Source of the DNA: Vagococcus entomophilus
GTDB taxonomy: Bacteria > Bacillota > Bacilli > Lactobacillales > Vagococcaceae
Length of the DNA stretch: 64,000 nucleotides
Assembly (NCBI RefSeq): GCF_003987595.1
Contig: NZ_NGJZ01000002.1
Location: forward strand, 585,400 to 649,399
Direction of reading: 5' to 3'
Positions 26,796-32,797 of this stretch are shown piece by piece (position 1 is the stretch's first letter; every line of letters begins with the position of its first letter). The position numbers and the translations under genes are program-made. A model generated the notes under the pieces. The model was not told the origin of the DNA, did not search any database, and saw nothing but the letters and a program-made list of their open reading frames with translations.

Positions 26796-28004
26796 ATGGA
26801 AGAAAAAGTGGAAGAAAAGTTATTCAATAAAGGGTTTATCAGTATTACATTAATTAATTTTGTCGTTTATCTTGTATACTATTTATTAATGGTTATCATT
26901 GCAGCAGTTGCACAAGACAAACTTCATGCTTCACTTAGTCAAGCCGGACTTGCTTCTGGTATTTATATTATCGGGACACTGTTAGCACGTCTGTATTTTG
27001 GTAAAACTTTAGAGCTGTATGGAAGAAAGGCAGTAATGCGTTACGGAGCAATCTTTTACTTAGCAACAACAATTGCCTATCTTTATATGCCTAATTTAGT
27101 AATCTTATTCATTGTTCGTTTTTTAAATGGTTTTGCTTATGGGACAGTTTCAACTGCTACAAACGCTACGGTTACAGCATATATTCCTGATTCGAGAAAA
27201 GGAGAAGGAATTAATTATTATGGACTAAGTACAAGTTTGGCAGCGGCCATTGGACCATTTATTGGAATGATTTTGATGAATACGACAAGCTTTTATTTTG
27301 TAACGATGTTTTCTATTGCTTTAATTTTCATTACGACAATTGCTTGTTTTGCAGTACCAGTTAAGAATTTGGTGCTATCAGATGAACATAAGGAAATGTT
27401 GAAAGATAATAGTATTAGTAGCTTTATTGAATACAAAGTAATGTTTATTACGGGGATTGCCTTTTTAATGGGCTTAGCTTACTCAAGTGTTTTATCATTC
27501 TTATCTTCATATGCAAAAGTCATTCATTTGGTTTCAGCAAGCTCCTTTTTCTTCGTTGTCTACGCACTTGTAATTACAGCAACACGCCCGCTTTCAGGAC
27601 GTATTTTTGATAATAAGGGTGAAAATTATGTTATGTATCCAAGTTATATTTTCTTAACTTTAGGTTTACTGTCATTAAGTATTACTCATTCAAGTTGGAT
27701 GTTATTAGTTTCAGGTGGATTTGTAGGTCTTGGTTATGGAACCTTTATGTCAAATGGACAAGCAGTTTGTTTGAAAAAAGTCGAAAGCCATCGTGTAGGA
27801 ATTGCCCTTTCTACTTATTTCATTGGCTTGGATTTAGGTCTTGGTGTTGGCCCATATGTGATGGGAGAATTACGTAGTCTCTTTTCATTCCGAGGATTGT
27901 ATGTTGTAGCAGCCATTATTCCGATTGTATGTGCAATTTTGTATGCAATCTTCTACAAAACAAGCCCTAAGAGCAATACGAAAGTGATTGAAGCAACAAA
28001 ATAG
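26796..28004 (+). CDS. MFS transporter
   Basis: This 402-residue protein has 12 predicted membrane helices. The A-motif region between helices 2 and 3 reads ARLYFGKTLELYGRKAVMRYG, and RFLNGFAYGTVSTATN follows in helix 4, as in drug-efflux type MFS proteins. ATG 26796 is preferred over GTG 26781, which lacks a usable ribosome binding site. It is preceded by a PrfA-box-like promoter and a possible leader peptide, and lies near the divergent Crp/Fnr gene. This arrangement is like that I recall for Ers and its MFS target in E. faecalis. The substrate is unknown. Confidence 0.88.
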   Translation: MEEKVEEKLFNKGFISITLINFVVYLVYYLLMVIIAAVAQDKLHASLSQAGLASGIYIIGTLLARLYFGKTLELYGRKAVMRYGAIFYLATTIAYLYMPNLVILFIVRFLNGFAYGTVSTATNATVTAYIPDSRKGEGINYYGLSTSLAAAIGPFIGMILMNTTSFYFVTMFSIALIFITTIACFAVPVKNLVLSDEHKEMLKDNSISSFIEYKVMFITGIAFLMGLAYSSVLSFLSSYAKVIHLVSASSFFFVVYALVITATRPLSGRIFDNKGENYVMYPSYIFLTLGLLSLSITHSSWMLLVSGGFVGLGYGTFMSNGQAVCLKKVESHRVGIALSTYFIGLDLGLGVGPYVMGELRSLFSFRGLYVVAAIIPIVCAILYAIFYKTSPKSNTKVIEATK

Positions 28005-28016
28005 TTGATAAAATAA

Positions 28017-28056
28017 AAACATGTGTCTCTTGCTTATGCAAGGGGCACATGTTTTT
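28017..28056. terminator. bidirectional terminator after the MFS gene
   Basis: 17-base arms (28017-28033 and 28038-28054, one or two wobble or mismatched pairs) with loop TTAT and a T run; convergent genes on both sides. Confidence 0.85.
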
Positions 28057-28707
28057 TTAATACAATTGACCACCAACTTCTTTTATATCCGGCTGATTTT
28101 GATACTCAATAATCGTGGCAATAGCTTTTTTAATGCCTGCAGCAATCGTTTCTAGTGGAAGAAAAAAGGCTGCATGATTACTAGATGTTTTCTGCTCCAA
28201 AATGTAAGGAACATGAATAAAGCCAGCTTGAAGAGTAGGATAGCGGGTTTGAATTAAGTACTGGACTTGATACATAATATGATTACAGACAAAAGTTCCT
28301 GCAGTGTTCGAAACAGTAGCTGGAATCCCTTCTTCAGTCAAGGCGCGTAGCATAGCTTTAATTGGCAATTGTGTGAAGTAAGCAGGTGCACCATTTTCTT
28401 GAATGACGCAATCAAGCGGCTGGTTTCCTTCATTGTCGGGGATTTTCGCATCGTCAATATTGATTGCGACACGTTCAAATGAAATAGAATTTCTGCCTCC
28501 AGCCTGACCGACATTAATCACGATATCTGGTTGATGCTTTTCGATCAATTGTTCCATGACGGATTTTGCTTTTCCAAAAACAGTAGGAATTTCTTCTTTT
28601 ATGATAGAGACCCCACAAATGGAGGCGGGCAATAGTTGAATTGCTTCAAAAGAAGGATTCATTTGTTCACCGCCAAATGGGTCAAACCCAGTTATCAGTA
28701 TTCTCAT
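28057..28707 (-). CDS. pcp: pyrrolidone-carboxylate peptidase
   Basis: This 216-residue cytoplasmic cysteine peptidase removes N-terminal pyroglutamate from peptides. All parts of the catalytic triad are visible: E79 in FERVAINI, C141 in NTAGTFVCNHIMY and H165 in GFIHVPY. It opens with the family signature MRILITGFDPFGGE. Length and residue spacing match the bacterial enzyme closely. It is a single gene, read from its own promoter, with the terminator at 28017-28056 immediately after it. PYR hydrolysis is a classic trait of enterococci. Confidence 0.96.
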   Translation of the reverse strand: MRILITGFDPFGGEQMNPSFEAIQLLPASICGVSIIKEEIPTVFGKAKSVMEQLIEKHQPDIVINVGQAGGRNSISFERVAINIDDAKIPDNEGNQPLDCVIQENGAPAYFTQLPIKAMLRALTEEGIPATVSNTAGTFVCNHIMYQVQYLIQTRYPTLQAGFIHVPYILEQKTSSNHAAFFLPLETIAAGIKKAIATIIEYQNQPDIKEVGGQLY

Positions 28708-28778
28708 TGTTTCAGCTCCTAAGTATTATAAAAGTATACTATCACAAATAAAAAACTGTGTAAAAAAGGAAGGTGTTA

Positions 28779-29438
28779 TTAATGATGAAGCAGATCGTGA
28801 ACAATACTACTTTCAGAAGCAGAACTAGGAAAATAAGTTGGCCAGTTATCCATTTCTTTTAGTAGTTCATCGTGCGATTCATTTCCGAAAAACAAATGAA
28901 AATGAGCAGATTTTTCTGATTGAATCAGATGATCGCTAAACTGAACAGAAGTTGGAGCTAACTCATCGCCAGCAATCTTGCTGAATAAGTAACGGACACC
29001 TTTGCTTCCAGATTCGTAAGTAAGAATTTTGTAGCCAACATATTGATAACTACCATTTTGCCAATGATTATCTGTATAAAAAGAGATTTTGTCTTTGTAA
29101 ATATCTATTTTTTCAGTAGTTGTTTTGTAGCCAACGCTGTAGTATTTTTTGTACTCTTCAAAGTTTTTATCAGATGATTTTTTGGCTTTTTCTTTAAAGA
29201 CAGAATCTAATGCGCCACTTTTTAAATAAGGATAAATAGATTTCCAAGAGCCTTCCCAATCAGAAAGTGCTCGATCACTCACTTGTGTGTCTTCAAAAGT
29301 AGTGAGTTGAGGCTGCTCAGTCTGACTAGTTGTTGTAGCGGTATTAGATGTATTGGTCTGCGTTTTGCTAGTACATCCAGTGACTATTGGTAAGAAAAGG
29401 GCAAGGAAGAAAATAGGTAAGAATAATTTTTTTTTCAA
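28779..29438 (-). CDS. ZinT-like zinc-binding lipoprotein
   Basis: This is a 219-residue lipoprotein: signal peptide with lipobox VTGC at about residue 22, a T/S/Q-rich linker, then a ZinT (YodA) domain from about 58 to the end. Recognisable ZinT features are WEGSWKSIYPYL, GVRYLF, VQFSDHLI, the metal-binding HFHLFFG and NWPTYFP. The histidines of FSDH, HFH and the C-terminal HDLLHH are likely ligands. It probably captures zinc at the cell surface for the Adc/Znu-type importer, which is not in the window. A Zur-like box lies 30 bp upstream of its start. Confidence 0.88.
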   Translation of the reverse strand: MKKKLFLPIFFLALFLPIVTGCTSKTQTNTSNTATTTSQTEQPQLTTFEDTQVSDRALSDWEGSWKSIYPYLKSGALDSVFKEKAKKSSDKNFEEYKKYYSVGYKTTTEKIDIYKDKISFYTDNHWQNGSYQYVGYKILTYESGSKGVRYLFSKIAGDELAPTSVQFSDHLIQSEKSAHFHLFFGNESHDELLKEMDNWPTYFPSSASESSIVHDLLHH

Positions 29439-29467
29439 GATTGTCGCTCCTCATGTTTTATTTTTTT

Positions 29468-29490
29468 CAAAACGTAATATTTACGTTTTG
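29468..29490 (-). promoter_or_regulatory. Zur-like operator upstream of the ZinT-like gene
   Basis: Perfect 10-base arms CAAAACGTAA and TTACGTTTTG flank TAT. The core CGTAATATTTACG agrees with the Bacillus Zur-box core CGTAATNATTACG except one central base. It lies 30-52 bp upstream of the ZinT-like start, where repression under zinc sufficiency is expected. Confidence 0.75.
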
Positions 29491-29556
29491 CGTCGAGGTT
29501 AAAATTACCATATTCAGTTAAAATTTGCAAGCGAATTCTTAAAATAAAAAAATAGA

Positions 29557-29585
29557 TTGATTATTTTAAAATTTGTTAGTATGAT
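29557..29585 (+). promoter_or_regulatory. promoter of a short non-coding transcript
   Basis: TTGATT (29557-29562) and TATGAT (29580-29585) are exactly 17 bp apart. Transcription would begin around 29592, at the first arm of the structured region that follows. Confidence 0.7.
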
Positions 29586-29591
29586 AATAGG

Positions 29592-29693
29592 ACGAAATTG
29601 AACGGAATGGGGAAGGTGCAATCTGATTTGCGTAAATGCGCAAGGTTGGGAGGACATTTCGCTTTAATTTTAGGCTTAATTAAGTGCCTTTTT
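29592..29693 (+). ncRNA. candidate structured RNA (small RNA or leader element)
   Basis: Between the promoter at 29557-29585 and a terminator-like hairpin at 29672-29693 lies a segment without an ORF that can fold. Outer helix CGAAAT (29593-29598) pairs with ATTTCG (29656-29661). Inside, CAATC pairs with GGTTG around a TTGCG/CGCAA hairpin. Purine-rich single strands (GGGGAAGG and GGGAGGAC) lie on either side. I could not match it to any riboswitch or small RNA class I know. It lies 150 bp before the PepSY lipoprotein gene and could regulate it or be independent. Confidence 0.5.
29672..29693 (+). terminator. terminator-like hairpin of the short RNA
   Basis: AGGC (29672-29675) pairs with GCCT (29686-29689), extended by the self-complementary TTAATTAA inside, and followed by TTTTT. 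The stem is short, so strength is uncertain. Confidence 0.5.
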
Positions 29694-29845
29694 AGTAATA
29701 ATGTAGAAAAAATAAAAGGGCTTTGCAAGTAAAAGATGCAGGTTATTCAAGCAACAGAGAGAAAAGTATTTTTGATTTTTAATTGTCTGTAATAAAGAGT
29801 TTTAAAATAAGCTCTCATGATATAGGAAATGAAAGGAGAATGAAA

Positions 29846-30466
29846 ATGAAAAAAATAAGTATTTTAGGAATAGTTGGCTTGAGTCTGTTTCTTGGAGCGT
29901 GTACGCAAGCTAAAAAGGATGAGGCTAAACAAAATAACCAGCTGACTAGCCTTACTTCAATTCAGCAAAGCGAGGGTGGAACTTCCGCGACGAAAGAAAC
30001 AAACAGTATAAGTCAAGAAACTACAAGGCTGACGCTCGCTCATGCCGTACAGATTTATGAAAGTAATTACCCCAATACATCTGTGACTTCTATTGAGCTT
30101 GATTCATCATTTGGCATCTATTACTACGAAATTAAGGGGGTCGATGATCAAAAAGAATATGAGCTAAAAATTCATGCTAAAACTGGTGATATCAAGAAAA
30201 AACGTGTCGAAAATTTAGAGAATGATGAAAAAAATGGTGTGGAGCGAAAGGAAAAAGGAATGGTGACAACCAACCTTTTATCTTTGGAAGAAATCACTTC
30301 GCGTGCGCAAGAAGCTGCAGGTGACGGAACGGCGGTAGAGTGGAATTTGGAAAAAGAACTGGATACCGTTTATTGGGAGGTCAAAGTGAAGTCTGGAAAA
30401 AGTGAGACGGATGTCACGCTTAATGCAGAGACAGGTACAGTTCTAGAAGTAGAAAAAGAAGATTAA
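29846..30466 (+). CDS. lipoprotein with two PepSY domains
   Basis: This is a 206-residue lipoprotein. The signal peptide ends in lipobox LGAC, then a polar S/T/Q linker. Two PepSY-type domains follow: one from LTLAHAVQIYESNYPNTSV to HAKTGDIKKK, another from LSLEEITSRAQEAAGDG to NAETGTVLEVEKED. PepSY proteins are often membrane-anchored inhibitors or modulators of peptidases or envelope sensors; the partner is unknown. ATG 29846 is preferred over 29840 because GGAG ends at 29838. A candidate structured RNA lies upstream and a terminator overlaps the end of the next, convergent gene. Confidence 0.85.
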   Translation: MKKISILGIVGLSLFLGACTQAKKDEAKQNNQLTSLTSIQQSEGGTSATKETNSISQETTRLTLAHAVQIYESNYPNTSVTSIELDSSFGIYYYEIKGVDDQKEYELKIHAKTGDIKKKRVENLENDEKNGVERKEKGMVTTNLLSLEEITSRAQEAAGDGTAVEWNLEKELDTVYWEVKVKSGKSETDVTLNAETGTVLEVEKED

Positions 30467-30538
30467 AAAAAGCAAAACGTTAAAAAATTGTCAATAAAAA
30501 AGAAGTTACCACTGTTTAGGTAAGTTAAAGCGACTTTG

Positions 30539-30582
30539 AGTGTGAAATAAAAGTGAGTATTCACTTTGTTTCACACTTTTTT
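30539..30582. terminator. bidirectional terminator overlapping the PadR stop codon
   Basis: AGTGTGAAA (30539-30547) pairs with TTTCACACT (30569-30577), with a second inner stem AAGTGA/TCACTT and a T run. The stop codon of the convergent PadR gene lies inside the hairpin. Confidence 0.8.
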
Positions 30583-31115
30583 AGAGTCAAAAATTCTTGA
30601 TAACTTTCTTTAGCCCAAGCACACCAATTAAGTTCTTCTTTTAAAAGACCAATCCGTCTAACGACTACCAAGTAGCGGCCAAAATCATGCTGATAATACT
30701 CAATATTTTCTTTTCGCTGTTCCATTGTCTCTAGTTTTTGTTGGCAGTTTTTAATTTGTTCTTGTAAATATTTTTCGCGTTCGTAAAATAATTTTTTCCC
30801 AAGTTCGATATCGATGGAGCCGATAATATAAACTTTTGCGACCCATTCATCCTTGGCTAGAGTAAATGGAGTAGGCTCATCTAACCAATTTTCAACTTTT
30901 TCTTTGCCTAAAGCAGTTAGAAAATAAATTTTTTTGGCGGGTTTATCTTTGGTTTCTTCAAAATACACAAAATGATTTTTTTCTAATTTTGCTAACAGAG
31001 GATAGATTTGACTATGGTGTGCTTGCCAGATTAAATTTAATAATTTTTGTAATTCGTACCCACTGCAAGGTTTTCTATACAGTAGGCCTAATAAAATATG
31101 GGCTAATTTATTCAT
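30561..31115 (-). CDS. PadR family transcriptional regulator
   Basis: This 184-residue protein has a PadR winged helix at 1-85 (ILLGLLYRKPCSGYELQKLL, HHSQIYPLLAKLEKNHFV, with KIYFLTALGKEKVENWL as the wing) and a C-terminal helical dimerisation domain (VirR/Vir_act_alpha type) rich in E, K and Q. The minus-strand ribosome binding site is AAAGGTGG. It is divergent from an MFS gene, and the gap carries a PadR-type ATGT-N8-ACAT operator over the MFS promoter. It is very likely the repressor of that transporter. Confidence 0.92.
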   Translation of the reverse strand: MNKLAHILLGLLYRKPCSGYELQKLLNLIWQAHHSQIYPLLAKLEKNHFVYFEETKDKPAKKIYFLTALGKEKVENWLDEPTPFTLAKDEWVAKVYIIGSIDIELGKKLFYEREKYLQEQIKNCQQKLETMEQRKENIEYYQHDFGRYLVVVRRIGLLKEELNWCAWAKESYQEFLTLKKCETK

Positions 31116-31194
31116 ATGAGGCCACCTTTACTCACTTTTTCTTTTACTATATCACAAAAAAAAGAAAAGGTCTCAATGATTTATAAGTAAATAT

Positions 31195-31237
31195 TTATAT
31201 GTAAATATTGACATATAATAAAAAAGAGCAGTATACT
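31195..31237 (+). promoter_or_regulatory. MFS promoter overlapped by a PadR-type operator
   Basis: TTATATGT-N8-ACATATAA (31195-31218) is a perfect inverted repeat containing the PadR core ATGT-N8-ACAT. It overlaps TTGACA (31208-31213); TATACT (31232-31237) follows after 18 bp. Confidence 0.8.
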
Positions 31238-31274
31238 AGAAAAGTTGAAAGAAGTAATTTTAGGGGGAAAACAA

Positions 31275-32474
31275 ATGAAAAAAAGAAAAAAAGCTGAAGC
31301 TGAAAGTATTATTGGTAGCTTATCCAAACAATCAAAGCCTGCATTAGCAGTAGCTTTTGCATGTGTGGTAGCTTTTATGGGGATTGGACTGGTAGATCCG
31401 ATATTACAATCCATTGCCAAATCACTACACGCAACAGCAGCACAAACGTCATTATTATTTACTAGCTATATGTTAGTTACTGGAGTGGTCATGCTTTTTA
31501 CAGGATTTATTTCGAGTAGAATTGGGGCAAAAAAAACATTGTTAATAGGATTAGTCGTGATTATCTTATTTTCTTTTTTGGGTGGCTTGTCGGGTTCCGT
31601 TGGAGCACTAATAGGTTTTAGAGCAGGATGGGGACTGGGGAATGCCCTGTTTATTGCCACAGCTTTGTCGACCATAATTGGTGTCAGTACTGGTGGAAGC
31701 GAAAAAGCGGTGATTATGTATGAGGCAGCAATGGGGATGGGCATGTCTGTGGGGCCACTTATTGGAGGGATATTAGGCAGCTTTTCATGGCGAGGCCCTT
31801 TTTTTGGTGTTGCATTTTTGATGTTAGTTGCATTTGTTTTGGTGTGGTTTTTGCTTGATCCAATTGCAAAGCCTAAGAAAAAAGCTGGAGTTTGGGAGGC
31901 ATTAAAAGCTCTGGAACATGGTGGTTTGAAGATTACTGGCTTGACAGCACTGTGCTATAATTTTGGCTTTTTTACAGTTCTAGCATACTCCCCATTTTTG
32001 CTGCGTCATTTTAATGCACTAGAAGTGGGGTTCTCTTTTTTTGGTTGGGGGATATTGTTGGCCGTTAGTTCTGTCTTTCTAGCTCCCAAATTTGAAAAGA
32101 CATATGGAACTACTAAAATGCTACTGTTTTCTTTATTAGGTTTTGCAGTTGTTTTAGGCGTAATGGGAATTTTTACCGAATATCCTGTAGTCATTATGTT
32201 TGGCATTATGATTTCTGGATTTTTTCAAGGCATAAGTAATACCTTACTGACAACAACTGTAATGGAAGTAGCCCCTGTTGAGCGTTCCATCGCTTCAGCA
32301 GCCTATAGTTTTGTCCGATTTACTGGAGGTGCAATTGCCCCGTATTTAGCAGGGAAAATAGCAGAGTGGTTTTCTCCGCATATAACATTTTATTTTGCGG
32401 GAGTTACTGTAGCAGTTGGTAGTGCTATTCTATATAGTGGAAGAAGTTATCTGCAGAAAATATACTTAAAATAA
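31275..32474 (+). CDS. MFS transporter, probable drug efflux
   Basis: This is a 399-residue protein with 12 predicted membrane helices. FISSRIGAKKTLLIG is the motif-A loop and GAAMGMGMSVGPLIGGILGS-like sequence (motif C, here EAAMGMGMSVGPLIGG) marks antiporters of the drug:H+ type. ATG 31275 is chosen because AGGGGGA precedes it; an upstream TTG (31245) lacks a site. Its promoter carries a PadR operator next to the divergent padR gene, so induction by the exported compound or a related one is likely. The substrate is unknown. Confidence 0.9.
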   Translation: MKKRKKAEAESIIGSLSKQSKPALAVAFACVVAFMGIGLVDPILQSIAKSLHATAAQTSLLFTSYMLVTGVVMLFTGFISSRIGAKKTLLIGLVVIILFSFLGGLSGSVGALIGFRAGWGLGNALFIATALSTIIGVSTGGSEKAVIMYEAAMGMGMSVGPLIGGILGSFSWRGPFFGVAFLMLVAFVLVWFLLDPIAKPKKKAGVWEALKALEHGGLKITGLTALCYNFGFFTVLAYSPFLLRHFNALEVGFSFFGWGILLAVSSVFLAPKFEKTYGTTKMLLFSLLGFAVVLGVMGIFTEYPVVIMFGIMISGFFQGISNTLLTTTVMEVAPVERSIASAAYSFVRFTGGAIAPYLAGKIAEWFSPHITFYFAGVTVAVGSAILYSGRSYLQKIYLK

Positions 32475-32494
32475 AAAAGAAACGAATAGAATGG

Positions 32495-32523
32495 TTGCTT
32501 TTTTTTCCGAATTCAAGTATGAT
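32495..32523 (+). promoter_or_regulatory. promoter of the riboswitch and ATPase transcript
   Basis: TTGCTT (32495-32500) and TATGAT (32518-32523) with a 17-bp spacer lie just upstream of the riboswitch. Confidence 0.6.
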
Positions 32524-32540
32524 GAAATTAATCAAATAAG

Positions 32541-32705
32541 ACATCCTTAGGGGAGTAACTGGCAACGGAAACGTTGTGATAATATCAACAGTAAGTTAAT
32601 TGTAGCCAATTTTCTGGTATTATCTTCAAATCACAGACTTGAATAGTGAGACTTAAGGTGGAGGGTTTAAAAATAACCTTCCACTTTAAGTCTTTTCTTT
32701 TTGTA
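32541..32705 (+). ncRNA. probable yybP-ykoY manganese riboswitch with terminator
   Basis: CCTTAGGGGAGTAAC (32545-32559) matches the conserved 5' loop of the yybP-ykoY (Mn2+) riboswitch. Helix P1 would pair CCTTA (32545-32549) with TAAGG (32654-32658); inner helices are CAACG/CGTTG and GATAATA/TATTATC. GAGACTTAAGG resembles the conserved 3' strand. The intrinsic terminator at 32649-32705 uses the same TAAGG in its 5' arm, so P1 formation and termination exclude each other: an on-switch, as known for manganese. The downstream gene is a YoaB-like P-type ATPase, a known partner of this riboswitch in lactococci. The class call is from pattern recognition, without a covariance search. Confidence 0.7.
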
Positions 32706-32797
32706 ACAAAGTGAGGATGCGAGTAGAATGGAGGCAAGGTTATTTAATAAAACGCTAATGTTTGAATGTGTAGAGTTACATATAGGAGGAATGAAAA

